Translations under genes and position numbers: made by a program
Shown: in pieces, positions 35,365-44,681 of the stretch
How positions within the stretch are numbered: the stretch's first letter is position 1
How the letters are laid out: the number at the start of each line of letters is the position of its first letter
From: Caenicola sp034331105
Lineage (GTDB): Bacteria > Synergistota > Synergistia > Synergistales > Synergistaceae
Reading direction: 5' to 3'
DNA: 64,000 nucleotides
Assembly: GCA_034331105.1 (NCBI GenBank)
Contig: JAXQGB010000014.1
Span: 124,001-188,000, forward strand
The notes under the pieces: generated by a model
What the model was told of the DNA's origin: nothing
The model's database searches: none
The model's input: only the letters and a program-made list of their open reading frames with translations

Positions 35365-36636
35365 TCAATAATATTTATAGATCCGCTCCCACGTCCTTGA
35401 CGACGCGCCGGAACAGCGTTCAAAATATTTGGCGCTGATCTTAGCATAATTTTCTCCGCTGTCGTTGTCTGCTGCCTGCATTATTTGTAACCATGACTCA
35501 GCAAGGCTTTCAGCATCTTTTACCTGTGTCGCTATGCCGAGTTCTATAAATTCATCAGAGGCCTCGGCAAAATCCTCCATGTGAGGACCGTATTGTACGG
35601 GGATCCCCCATGAGACAGGCTCTAAAATATTCTGACCGCCTTTATCTGCGAAACTGCCTCCCACGAATGCCGAGACAGCTGTTCCGTATAACTCAAAAAG
35701 AATGCCTATTTTGTCGACCACAGTTATATCTTGATCGAACCTGTCAGACGAAAGCAAGCCTGCGCTGAACTTTTGCCGTGCAATAGCAAGGATCTCATCA
35801 GCCCGTTCCGGATGTCTCGGCGCCAATATCAATTTTGTCGCAGGGTATCTCTCCCTAAGTATCTCAAAAGCCCTTATGACTTTCTCTTCTTCACCGGGGT
35901 GGGTGCTTCCGGCTATAAATATTCTATCCCCACAGACACCTAACTTTTCTTTCCAGCGATCACGCGCAGCAGGATCCTTTCTTGACAGAAGCGCATCTGT
36001 CTTGGTATCTCCCAAAACATTCAATTTTGCCGCAGGAACTCCTATGGACCTGAGCCTCTCAATATCTCTCTTCTCCCTCAGGAAAATTTCTGTAAAGAGA
36101 TCATAAAAAGTTGCTCCTATTTTTTTCCCCACAGTTCCTTCAAGGCGCTTCCAGGTCCTGTCTGATATCCTTCCGTTAACTAGGAAAGCCGGGATGGAAG
36201 CATCTTTGAGTTCCCAGAGCATGTTCGGCCACAGCTCAGTCTCCGCTGTTGCAAATCCCCAGGGATCAAGGCTTAGTATTGCCCTTTTAACAAATTCTTT
36301 TTTATCCCATGGATAATATATATGATGATCAAAAAGACCCTCTCCCAGACGAATGGCCATATCTTTTCCTGTTTCTGTCGTTGTGGATATCACTGTAGGC
36401 CCGCTGTAACCTGAAGCCCTGGCAGCTCTGATCACAGGAATCAGGGCCTGGACCTCTCCCACTGAGACGCCATGGACCCAAAAGGGCCTTCTTCCCTGCA
36501 GTTTTTCGATCAATTCCTGAGACTGGATGCCCCTTCTCTCGTCATAACCCTCGCTGTATTTATTCTTGAGCTTTGGCCAGGACAAAAGGAAAATTATATC
36601 TATAAGAGGCTGATAGAGTGATCTCAGCAGGGACAG
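35365..36636 (-). CDS. waaA: 3-deoxy-D-manno-octulosonic acid (Kdo) transferase
   Basis: Transfers Kdo from CMP-Kdo to lipid IVA at the inner membrane. GT-B fold: WVHGVSVGEVQALIPVI (catalytic Glu), ATAETELWPNMLWEL, GSTHPGEEE, APRHPERADEI and SFADKGGQNILEPVSWGIP are family marks. The usual N-terminal membrane anchor is missing if translation starts at the first ATG/GTG/TTG (TTG 36585), but reading the frame back gives LLRSLYQPLIDIIFLLSW, a normal WaaA anchor, up to the kdsD stop. The only start codons there are CTG at 36636, 36630 and 36627. I therefore extend the gene to the CTG next to the kdsD TAA; GGGGG lies upstream. Confidence 0.9.
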   Translation of the reverse strand: MSLLRSLYQPLIDIIFLLSWPKLKNKYSEGYDERRGIQSQELIEKLQGRRPFWVHGVSVGEVQALIPVIRAARASGYSGPTVISTTTETGKDMAIRLGEGLFDHHIYYPWDKKEFVKRAILSLDPWGFATAETELWPNMLWELKDASIPAFLVNGRISDRTWKRLEGTVGKKIGATFYDLFTEIFLREKRDIERLRSIGVPAAKLNVLGDTKTDALLSRKDPAARDRWKEKLGVCGDRIFIAGSTHPGEEEKVIRAFEILRERYPATKLILAPRHPERADEILAIARQKFSAGLLSSDRFDQDITVVDKIGILFELYGTAVSAFVGGSFADKGGQNILEPVSWGIPVQYGPHMEDFAEASDEFIELGIATQVKDAESLAESWLQIMQAADNDSGENYAKISAKYFERCSGASSRTWERIYKYY

Positions 36637-37641
36637 TTAGGCCACCCCCGCCTTAAGTATCTCATGGATATGGACCATCCCGACGGGCTTGTCGTCTTCC
36701 ACAGCTATAAGTGCCGAGACTTCCCACTCTTCTACTATCCGGACTGCCTCAACGGCAAGCCTGTCCGGCGAAATCACCCTCGGGGTACGCGTCATGCCCA
36801 TGTGCACAGGCATATCAAGACCCTGGACTCCCTCTCTTTCGATAAAGCGCCTGAGGTCTCCGTCAGTAAACACTCCCACAAGTTTGCCCAAGTCATTTAT
36901 AATGGCAGTTGCCCCATAGCCTTTGCTGGTTATCTCAAACAGAGCTTCCCTTACAAGCGATGATTCCTTTGTTACCGGGAGCTTGTCTCCTGTTCCCATG
37001 AGATCCCTTACCCTAAGCAGAAGTTTCCTGCCGAGCGAGCCTCCGGGATGGAAGAGAGCAAAATCCTCTTTTCCCAGTCCAAGAAGGAGCGTAGCCATTC
37101 CTGCAACAGCATCTCCCAGCGCCATCTGCAGGGTAGTGCTGCTTGTCGGCGCCAGTCCCAGCGGATCGGCCTCGCATTCCACATGGCAGTTCAGCACCAC
37201 ATCAGACTCCCTGGCCAATGTAGAATTTAAATTCCCTGTTACCGCAATTATCGGGGCTCCCAATCTTTTAAAATAGGGGATTATGTCAATAAGCTCCCTT
37301 GTCTCACCGCTGTTGCTCAGGAAATAGCCAAGATCATCGCGGCAGACCATTCCAAGGTCTCCGTGAGCTCCCTCAGTTGCGTGGAGGAAGAATGCCGGGA
37401 CCCCCAGGGATGCAAAAGTAGCCGCCGTCTTTCGTCCGACATGACCGGATTTGCCAAGCCCGGATACTACGACCCTTCCCTTGCACCTGCTCAAAAGATG
37501 GGATGCCGCCACAAGTTCATTGCTTACCCTTGATGCTGCCGATATCAGTGCATCCGCTTCCTTCTGAAGGATATTCCTGCCTGCAGAAAGCATTTCTTCA
37601 TCAGAAAATTTCTTTTCTTCGCGCTCATAAGGAAGGTCCAT
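36637..37641 (-). CDS. kdsD: D-arabinose-5-phosphate isomerase
   Basis: Converts ribulose 5-phosphate to arabinose 5-phosphate, the first step of Kdo synthesis. 334 residues: SIS domain (about 30-190) with GLGKSGHVGRKTAATFASLG and LHATEGAHGDLGMV, then two CBS domains (about 205-330; GYGATAIINDLGKLVGVFTDGD). The length matches KdsD/KpsF enzymes with CBS domains. It starts two bases after kdsA and its TAA is directly followed, in the same frame, by the likely waaA start. Confidence 0.96.
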   Translation of the reverse strand: MDLPYEREEKKFSDEEMLSAGRNILQKEADALISAASRVSNELVAASHLLSRCKGRVVVSGLGKSGHVGRKTAATFASLGVPAFFLHATEGAHGDLGMVCRDDLGYFLSNSGETRELIDIIPYFKRLGAPIIAVTGNLNSTLARESDVVLNCHVECEADPLGLAPTSSTTLQMALGDAVAGMATLLLGLGKEDFALFHPGGSLGRKLLLRVRDLMGTGDKLPVTKESSLVREALFEITSKGYGATAIINDLGKLVGVFTDGDLRRFIEREGVQGLDMPVHMGMTRTPRVISPDRLAVEAVRIVEEWEVSALIAVEDDKPVGMVHIHEILKAGVA

Positions 37642-37643
37642 TA

Positions 37644-38519
37644 TTACTCACCTGCCCAATCAAGAGAAGCAAAACCTATCTTCTCCTTTACTATTCTGTC
37701 TATTTCAGCAGTCTGTCTCAAAACCTCGCGCATGGAGTGCAGCGGCACCATATTGGGTCCGTCGCACATCGCAGAATCGGGATCGGGATGTACTTCCATA
37801 AAGAGTGCATCTATCCCTACGGCAACAGCAGCACGTATCAGGGACAAGACGAAGGACCTGTCTCCTCCGCTTCTGTCACCCTGGCCTCCCGGCTTTTGAA
37901 CGCTGTGGGTCGCATCGAACATGACCGGAAAGCCAAGGCTTCTCATTACCGGAAATGAGCGAAAATCGACTGACAGTTCATGGTATCCGAAAGCCGTTCC
38001 CCTCTCGCAGAGTATTATCTGCTCGTTGCCGGCTTCACGGCATTTGCTGACTACCGATCTCATATCTTCAGGCGCCATGAACTGCGCTTTTTTAATGTTC
38101 AGGGGCTTGCCTGTTTTGCTTGCAGCAACCAGGAGGTCCGTTTGACGGCATAGAAATGCGGGGATCTGTATCAGGTCCACTGTCTCAGCAAGTTTTTCCG
38201 CCTGCCATGGTTCGTGCATATCAGTCACCACAGGAACATCAAGTCTGTTCCTGATCTCTTTGAGCCATTCAAGACCCTCTTCTATGCCAGGCCCCCTGTA
38301 ACTTGCAATAGATGTCCTGTTTGCCTTATCAAAAGAGGCCTTGAATATAAAGCCAAAACCAAACTCACTGCAGAGTTTTTTCATCTCTTCTGCAATGGCA
38401 TAAGCACCTTCAAAACTTTCAAGTACACAAGGTCCTGCTGCTACAGCCAGCCTATCTCCACCGACAGTAATGCCGCGGACCCTGACTTTCGTTATTACCT
38501 GTGACGATCCTGTATTCAC
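37644..38519 (-). CDS. kdsA: 3-deoxy-8-phosphooctulonate synthase (metal-dependent type)
   Basis: Condenses phosphoenolpyruvate with arabinose 5-phosphate to Kdo-8-phosphate. 291 residues. AVAAGPCVLESFEGA holds a cysteine at the position that in the metal-dependent class binds the divalent ion (Asn in the E. coli type). FKASFDKANRTS, PEDMRSVVSKCREAGN and ILCERGTAFGYHELSVDFRS are typical. GTG start at 38519, overlapping the lpxK stop as GTGA. Confidence 0.97.
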   Translation of the reverse strand: MNTGSSQVITKVRVRGITVGGDRLAVAAGPCVLESFEGAYAIAEEMKKLCSEFGFGFIFKASFDKANRTSIASYRGPGIEEGLEWLKEIRNRLDVPVVTDMHEPWQAEKLAETVDLIQIPAFLCRQTDLLVAASKTGKPLNIKKAQFMAPEDMRSVVSKCREAGNEQIILCERGTAFGYHELSVDFRSFPVMRSLGFPVMFDATHSVQKPGGQGDRSGGDRSFVLSLIRAAVAVGIDALFMEVHPDPDSAMCDGPNMVPLHSMREVLRQTAEIDRIVKEKIGFASLDWAGE

Positions 38520-40813
38520 TCGGCAGCATCTCCTTTTTTATAGGGCGATCCCTTTCCGCTCTTTTGTTTTATAAAAGAGCGGTACTTTTCATAGACTTCA
38601 CATCTATTATCCCATCCAAGAGCGGATGCGCAATACTCAACGACATGATCAAGCGCTCCAAATCCGCCTAAATTCTTTATGCCCGCCTCTTTCATGCTCT
38701 TCTTCAGTTCAGGATCGCTAAGAATTCGTTCAGCAGTTTTTGCAAGCTCCTTTGGTTCAGCTTTTACAAGGATCTCCGCCTCTTTCAGAAGCTTTTTTTG
38801 TATAAGTTTCCCTTTTTCAAGTATGGAGACAACCGGCACACCCAGACCTGCGCACAGCTGGTTGGCTGTTCCGCCAAGCCCGATCAGCAGATCCGCTCCC
38901 AATGCTGCGTCTGCCACCTCTCCCCTGAATATCCTGACTTTTATCTCATCCGACTCCAGTATGTCGCTGCCGGGAGCCAACGACCAGCCACCAAGGTTTT
39001 CAAACAGTTTATCAACATCGATCATAGGGGCCGGGACCATGACAAAGCTGCACTTCTTTCTTTTTGAGAGTTCCTTTGCAGAATCCAGTATCAGTATCAC
39101 ATCTTCGTAAGTCCTTGGGCGGCTTCCCGGCAAAAGCAGGATCCTGTGGTCTTCTGTTCCATTCCATACATTTATTCCTGACTTTTCCTTATCTATAAGA
39201 TCCATTACAGGATTGCCGCAAAATTCTGCATTGACTCCCCCCGACCTGAGTTCCTCGGCTGTTTCTGAGTCCCTTGTCCACACAAATCTGCTTCGGTGTT
39301 TAAGCAAAAATTGTTCGACAGATAGGTGTCCGCTCAGATGTACAGATTTTGCGGTAGCCACGAGGACCGGCTTCATCCCCTGTCCCCAGAGCATGCTTGC
39401 GATCAGGTAAACATCTCCTACACAAACGGGGGTCCTGTATCTGCTGTAAAGTGATGAAAGTGCGCTCATCTGTGACGTGATCGAGCTTCCCAGTCCGTGC
39501 CTCAGATCCTTTATGAACTCGAGGAAACTGTATTTTATTACTCCTCCGCTTGGCATTTCAATAGACGGAGACAGGACCCTGAAGCCCTCGTTCCTGTAAT
39601 GTGTGCCTGAACCGACAAATGCAAAGGCTGAAACCTCTGCAGCAGTGAAGCGCTTCTTCAACTTCTTTGCAAGTACAACTCCTATCGCGTCTTCTCCATA
39701 TCCATTAGATGCTATCATCAAATTGGGCTTGAGCTTCTCCAGTATTTTCTTTCTGAATCCAAGATCGTCATCAAGAGCTACAACTATACGGGGGATATAT
39801 ATGGGAATATCCAGATCCAATCCCTCGGGCAGGTTCACAAGATCCTTTTCCGTACAGATAAAACCGTTAACACCCCTGTTCTTTGCCAGTTCGACCAGAC
39901 CGTTTATGTCGCTTTCTGTAAAGATATGATGATCCCTGAAAGTTCGGTGGTCAGAGATCGATATATTTATCTGTTCAAGGAATTTATAAAATCCCGCAGG
40001 GCTGCCTATTGCAGAAAAGGCTATGTAATTTCCAATGGGACTGGATCCGGGAGAAAGGATCCGTTCTTCTCCCCGGTGTATCTTTATCCATGATTCCATT
40101 TTGATCTCAGCGGTAAATATCTTGCGCGGATCCAGCAGTTTTTCAAGTTCTGCTTTTGTCGAAGCAAGCTGTGCAGGATCAGCCTGGTTTGCCTTCGTTA
40201 TGACAAGGATATCTGCCCTGCTGAAGGCCGATTTGGGTTCTCTCATTGAACCAGCAGGAATAACATTACCGTTTCCAAAGGGGCATGTTGCATCTACAAG
40301 GACTATGTCGACATCGCGCGCCATCCTTCTGTGCTGGAACGTATCATCGGTCACAGCAACTTTGGCCCCCAGTGAGGCAAGCAGTGTGACGCCCTGGACT
40401 CTGTCTCTGGATACAACTATTTTAACTCCGGGAAGCCTTTTTGCAAGCATCAGAGGTTCGTCCCCTGCAGTGTCCCTACGCGTGCTCTCTTCGTCCTGAC
40501 CTATCCATATCGGACCATGCTCTTTAGTCCTATATCCCCTGCTTACAAGCCCGGCCTCAATTCCGGCCTCCTGAAACTGCCTGACAACAAGCTCGGTCAT
40601 TGGGGTCTTATTCGTGCCTCCCAAACTGTTGTTGCCAATGCTCACGACAGGAAGAGGGGGCTCCGTTACCCCCAGCAGGCCCCTTGCGTATAGGTTGATC
40701 CTTAACCTCATCCATGCGCGTGTAATAAACTGGAGGGGATAAAGCAGGGCCCAGGGGGATATCTTTTTTTCCCCCCTGGCGTATCTAAGATAGCTGCGCA
40801 GTAGTTTTGACAT
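38516..40813 (-). CDS. lpxK: Tetraacyldisaccharide 4'-kinase fused to a C-terminal glycosyltransferase-like domain
   Basis: 765 residues, about twice the normal LpxK. Residues 1 to about 355 are LpxK: membrane-proximal N-terminus, P-loop SIGNNSLGGTNKTPMTE (56-74), LVSRGYRTKEHGP, VTDDTFQHRRMARD and FRDHHIFTESD. The P-loop has Asn68 where GGTGKTP is usual. Residues from about 362 (PNLMIASNGYGEDAIG) to 750 form a second domain resembling LpxB/MurG-like GT-B proteins (ILLLPGSRPRTYED, LIGLGGTANQLCAGLGVPVV). The kinase would phosphorylate the lipid A disaccharide at the inner membrane; the role of the second domain is unknown. Overlaps msbA by 29 bases and kdsA by four. Confidence 0.9.
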   Translation of the reverse strand: MSKLLRSYLRYARGEKKISPWALLYPLQFITRAWMRLRINLYARGLLGVTEPPLPVVSIGNNSLGGTNKTPMTELVVRQFQEAGIEAGLVSRGYRTKEHGPIWIGQDEESTRRDTAGDEPLMLAKRLPGVKIVVSRDRVQGVTLLASLGAKVAVTDDTFQHRRMARDVDIVLVDATCPFGNGNVIPAGSMREPKSAFSRADILVITKANQADPAQLASTKAELEKLLDPRKIFTAEIKMESWIKIHRGEERILSPGSSPIGNYIAFSAIGSPAGFYKFLEQINISISDHRTFRDHHIFTESDINGLVELAKNRGVNGFICTEKDLVNLPEGLDLDIPIYIPRIVVALDDDLGFRKKILEKLKPNLMIASNGYGEDAIGVVLAKKLKKRFTAAEVSAFAFVGSGTHYRNEGFRVLSPSIEMPSGGVIKYSFLEFIKDLRHGLGSSITSQMSALSSLYSRYRTPVCVGDVYLIASMLWGQGMKPVLVATAKSVHLSGHLSVEQFLLKHRSRFVWTRDSETAEELRSGGVNAEFCGNPVMDLIDKEKSGINVWNGTEDHRILLLPGSRPRTYEDVILILDSAKELSKRKKCSFVMVPAPMIDVDKLFENLGGWSLAPGSDILESDEIKVRIFRGEVADAALGADLLIGLGGTANQLCAGLGVPVVSILEKGKLIQKKLLKEAEILVKAEPKELAKTAERILSDPELKKSMKEAGIKNLGGFGALDHVVEYCASALGWDNRCEVYEKYRSFIKQKSGKGSPYKKGDAAE

Positions 40814-42572
40814 TTTCTTCGCCGTGTTCTCCGTTACTTGCCTTGAAAAGCTTGTAATAATGGCCTTTTACCGACATAAGCTCATCATGGGTACCCTGTT
40901 CAACAAGTCTTCCTCCTGAAAGGACTGCTATCCTGTCGGCATCACGTATGGTGGAAAGCCTGTGGGCTATTATGATCGAGGTCCTTCCCTGCATCGCCTT
41001 TCGCATGGCGTCCTGTACCTGCTGCTCTACCAGAGCGTCAAGTGACGATGTGGCCTCGTCCATTATAAGGATACGGGGATCCCTTACCACCGCTCTGGCT
41101 ATCGCTATACGCTGTCTTTGTCCGCCGCTCAGAGTGACTCCCCTTTCTCCTACAGCTGTATCAAAGCCATCGGGAAGGGTCCTTATGAAACTGAGTATCC
41201 CGGCTGTTTCGGCAGCCCTTACAAGGTCGTCATCTGTAACTCCTTCATATCCATAACCAATATTGTATGCAAGTGTCCCTTTCATAAGCACAGGATCCTG
41301 AGGTACTACTCCTATCTGTCTGCGGTAGCTTTTTAGCTCAAGCTGCTTAATATCTGTCCCGTCGATCAAAAGTGTCCCTTTCTGCGGGTCGTAAAACCTC
41401 ATAACAAGATCGGCCAGCGTTGATTTTCCGGCACCGGTAGATCCTACAACAGCTACTTTCTGCCCGCTTTCGATCTCAAAATCCAGGCCTTTCAGTACCC
41501 AGGCTTTGTCGTTATAGGCAAACCAGACATCTTTAAATGATATTTGGCCTTCCATCGGGGTAAGGGTCAGCGGGTTTTCAGCCAGTGGCACTTCGTTCTT
41601 CTCGTCTAGTATTTCGAAGACCCTGTCAGCTGAGGCAACTCCCTGTTGTATTGTGCTTATCACTCTGCTGAGTACCCTTATGGGCTGCACAAGCAGACCA
41701 ATGTATGTAAGAAAAGCAAGAAGAGCTCCGGCGGTCAGCTTTCCGTTGATTACGTCCCTTCCCCCGAACCACAAAATAAAGGCAAGGGCGGAAATAAGTA
41801 TAACTTCGACCGTCCCTTCGAGAAGACCCCTGACCTGAGTTCCCTTCATTACAGCCTTAAAATGTTTGTTGCTTTCATATTCGAACCTTGCATACTCTTT
41901 CTCTTCAGTTACAAAAGCCCTTACTATCCTTATGGATGAGAGCGCTTCCTGTGCAATAGCAGCTACCATTGCCAGTTTTTCCTGTATAGTGCCTCCGACT
42001 TCACGGAGCTTTGAAGAAGCTTTGTCAATAACAAGAACAGCCAGAGGAGTTACTATGAATGTGATCAGGGTGAGCTTCCAGTTAATAAAGAGAATGAAGC
42101 ATATGATCCCGATAAAAGTACACCCCTGCACTACGAAATCCACTACGACCGAAGCAAGGATATTCTGCAGAACAGCAACATCGTTAGTTATCCTTGAAAG
42201 AAACTCCCCCGAACGCTTGCTGTAAAGTTTTGCCAGGGAAAGTCTCTGTGTGTGGTCGTAGAGCTCCAGCCTGATATCTATGACGACCTTCTGCCCGACC
42301 CATGTCATCAGATACATATGACCATATCCAAAGAGCGCTTTCATGATGTATAGGGTTATTATCCCGATCGCAAGAAGGTTGAGCGTCGAAGCTTCCTTAT
42401 TGATCAGGACATCATCAACTATGTTTTTTATAAGCCAGGGTGGTATGATCCCGAATACAGACGAAAGGATCATACAGGCAAGAGCAGCTGCCAGCCTTAT
42501 CTTGTAAGGCTTGCAGTAACCCAGAAGACGGGTATATGAGGACCATGCTTTTTTGTCTTTTAAAGAGAACAT
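40785..42572 (-). CDS. msbA: Lipid A flippase-type ABC transporter
   Basis: 595 residues: six membrane segments (about 20-310), then an ATPase domain with Walker A VVGSTGAGKSTLADLV, signature TLSGGQRQRIAIARAV, Walker B ILIMDEATSSLD and switch His in IIIAHRLSTI. This is the exporter half-transporter layout of MsbA, which flips lipid A-core across the inner membrane. Its place between lpxB and lpxK supports that role over a drug exporter. Starts one base after the lpxB stop. Confidence 0.93.
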   Translation of the reverse strand: MFSLKDKKAWSSYTRLLGYCKPYKIRLAAALACMILSSVFGIIPPWLIKNIVDDVLINKEASTLNLLAIGIITLYIMKALFGYGHMYLMTWVGQKVVIDIRLELYDHTQRLSLAKLYSKRSGEFLSRITNDVAVLQNILASVVVDFVVQGCTFIGIICFILFINWKLTLITFIVTPLAVLVIDKASSKLREVGGTIQEKLAMVAAIAQEALSSIRIVRAFVTEEKEYARFEYESNKHFKAVMKGTQVRGLLEGTVEVILISALAFILWFGGRDVINGKLTAGALLAFLTYIGLLVQPIRVLSRVISTIQQGVASADRVFEILDEKNEVPLAENPLTLTPMEGQISFKDVWFAYNDKAWVLKGLDFEIESGQKVAVVGSTGAGKSTLADLVMRFYDPQKGTLLIDGTDIKQLELKSYRRQIGVVPQDPVLMKGTLAYNIGYGYEGVTDDDLVRAAETAGILSFIRTLPDGFDTAVGERGVTLSGGQRQRIAIARAVVRDPRILIMDEATSSLDALVEQQVQDAMRKAMQGRTSIIIAHRLSTIRDADRIAVLSGGRLVEQGTHDELMSVKGHYYKLFKASNGEHGEENVKTTAQLS

Positions 42573-42573
42573 A

Positions 42574-43701
42574 TCAGGCTGCCCCCATTATCCTTCTGGC
42601 CCACGACTCGTAGACTCCGGCCTCACCAAGCATGCCCCTTGCAAGCTCCATTTTTTGGGATATGCATATTTTTGTTTCTTCATCACTGTTCAGCCACTTG
42701 AAAACTTCCCTGAGTATATTTTCCTCTGTGGCCTCATCCTGCATAAGTTCCGGGAAGAGTTCCATGTCCAGCAGGATATTTGGGATCGTGTAGTATTTTG
42801 TTTTGACAAGGCATTTCGCCAGAAAAGCAGAGAACGGACTGACCCTGTATACCACCACCATGTAGCTCCCCAGCATCATTGCTTCTACAGCGACGGTCCC
42901 GCTCGCGGCTACTGAGCAGCATGAGGCGGCAAGAAGATCCCTTCCCTGTCCTGTGTAAATGTCGAATTTATTATTTTCCAGCTGCTCTTTCATTTTCATT
43001 CTTTTCTTTTCATTAAGTCCTGGGGCAATCGAAAAGACAGGATGCCAACCCTTTTCTTTTAATTCCGCGGCGACTTTTTCCATAAGAGGAAGGAGATTAT
43101 TTATTTCAACTCCCCTGCTTCCAGGAAGAAAAGCTATTAATTTTTTATCGTGCCTCAGGTTCTCCGGCAGGTTTGCCACAAGCGCCTCTTTGTCGGAAAA
43201 CTCCTCTGTCATGGGGTGTCCTGTCCAATAACTGCTGCATCCGTTTTTCAGAAGGAATTCATGCTCAAACCTAAAAAGCGGAAAGCATTCATCAACAACA
43301 GCTGCTATTTTTTTTACCCGTCCGCTTCTCCATGCCCATACAGTCGGCGGAGAAATGTAGAATACCCTGCCCTTGTATCCTTTCGCCCTCAGTTTCTGAA
43401 CAAGGCGGATGTTGAAATCAGGACTGTCGGCGATCACTACACTTTGGGGCTCCCTTTGCATTATTCGGTCAGTCATCTCATTAAGCAGCCTGAGTAATGA
43501 GGGTACAGAAGAAAGCACCTCTGCTATTCCAAGAAGCTGTAGATCTTCACCAGGCCATTCGACCCTTACTCCTGCTTCCCTTGGTCCTTTGCCTCCCATA
43601 CCCCATATGTCGCCTTCATAGCCCATTTTGCGAAGAGCTTTTGCGACAGATGCGGCATAGTGATCTCCGGATGCTTCTCCCGAGCTCAGGAAGATCGACA
43701 C
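42574..43701 (-). CDS. lpxB: Lipid-A-disaccharide synthase
   Basis: Joins UDP-2,3-diacylglucosamine and lipid X to lipid A disaccharide-1-phosphate, at the inner membrane surface. 375 residues. FLSSGEASGDHYAASV at the N-terminus, IADSPDFNIRLVQKL, FYISPPTVWAWRSGRVKKI and AFLPGSRGVEINNLLPL are hallmark segments; ASGTVAVEAMMLGSYMVVVY holds the UDP-binding site. Overlaps lpxI by 16 bases. Confidence 0.97.
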   Translation of the reverse strand: MSIFLSSGEASGDHYAASVAKALRKMGYEGDIWGMGGKGPREAGVRVEWPGEDLQLLGIAEVLSSVPSLLRLLNEMTDRIMQREPQSVVIADSPDFNIRLVQKLRAKGYKGRVFYISPPTVWAWRSGRVKKIAAVVDECFPLFRFEHEFLLKNGCSSYWTGHPMTEEFSDKEALVANLPENLRHDKKLIAFLPGSRGVEINNLLPLMEKVAAELKEKGWHPVFSIAPGLNEKKRMKMKEQLENNKFDIYTGQGRDLLAASCCSVAASGTVAVEAMMLGSYMVVVYRVSPFSAFLAKCLVKTKYYTIPNILLDMELFPELMQDEATEENILREVFKWLNSDEETKICISQKMELARGMLGEAGVYESWARRIMGAA

Positions 43702-44501
43702 TGTTCTATTCCTATTACTGCAATTTTTTCTTTTTCAGCAACAGCACGAAATTCTTCGGGTTCCATTATAAGAGTCCATCCTGCATGAAGGACAAGACAT
43801 GTCAGCTTAGCCTGTGCCATGTTTCTCAGTGTGTTAGGACCAACTGTCGGAATATCATATCGCTGATCCTGATCAAGCCTCATCATTTTAACGACAGTAC
43901 CTCCGGAACAGAGAGAGCCAGCCCTCAGAAGGGTCGCGTCAGTTCCTTCCATTGCTTCCACGGCGACTACCGAGCGTTTGTTGATGACGACCGTCTGTCC
44001 AAATGAGAGGGGGAGAAGGGTCTTACATATCGAGACACCGTACTCCGCATCAGCCGTCTCGTCTGAAGTAGGCCATCTCCCTGCTATATTCCCGGATCTG
44101 GCAAGCAGGTCAGGTATGATCTCCCTGTAGCTCATCACCTCAAATCCCGATTTTTCAAGAAAATCCACGAGTGCGCCAAGCAGTGAATGATCGTCCCTGA
44201 AGATAAGACTTGCAAGAAATTTCTGAGTCGTAAGATCAAAAAGCGAGGGCTTGAACGCGAGAGTCTTCGATATAAGGCCTGCCATGATAATTTTATTCAC
44301 ACCGCGGCTTTTCATGTCCTTAATAGCGTATCCTATGTCAGGCTTTACAATGTTGACCACTTCAAGTGCATATTTTGAAATATCGCCGACTTTCTCCCTT
44401 ACAGAGTAAACGACCGGAGGTGTCCCCATGTCAGTAAGCCTGCTGGCTATCACGACAGGCAGATTTCCATCTCCTGCTATCAAGGCGATCTTATTTTCCA
44501 T
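43686..44501 (-). CDS. lpxI: UDP-2,3-diacylglucosamine pyrophosphatase (LpxI type)
   Basis: Hydrolyses UDP-2,3-diacylglucosamine to lipid X plus UMP; LpxI is the alternative to LpxH. 271 residues from an ATG at 44501 with GGAGG eight bases upstream. KIALIAGDGNLPVVIAS, GLISKTLAFKPSLFDL, SVVAVEAMEGTDATLLRAG and RYDIPTVGPNTL match the family. First gene of the lipid A/Kdo operon, which continues without a break to 32133. Confidence 0.95.
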   Translation of the reverse strand: MENKIALIAGDGNLPVVIASRLTDMGTPPVVYSVREKVGDISKYALEVVNIVKPDIGYAIKDMKSRGVNKIIMAGLISKTLAFKPSLFDLTTQKFLASLIFRDDHSLLGALVDFLEKSGFEVMSYREIIPDLLARSGNIAGRWPTSDETADAEYGVSICKTLLPLSFGQTVVINKRSVVAVEAMEGTDATLLRAGSLCSGGTVVKMMRLDQDQRYDIPTVGPNTLRNMAQAKLTCLVLHAGWTLIMEPEEFRAVAEKEKIAVIGIEQCRSS

Positions 44502-44633
44502 CAATTATTCCTCCAAAAGCCAAATCTGCTGTAAAGTCACATACTATAATTGTCACTGATAAAAAGGGAATTAGTCACTTTTGTCTTTGATGTCATCGGG
44601 AAAGTATAGCACAGGGAGCTCTCACTACGTTCG

Positions 44634-44660
44634 GAAAAGTCAGGACAAAAAAAGCCTGAC
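44634..44660 (-). terminator. Intrinsic terminator after the ZIP transporter gene
   Basis: On the minus strand GTCAGG pairs with CCTGAC, followed by TTTTCC; it lies about 20 bases past the ZIP gene stop. Confidence 0.65.
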
Positions 44661-44681
44661 ATCTCTGTTTTTACATTTTTA

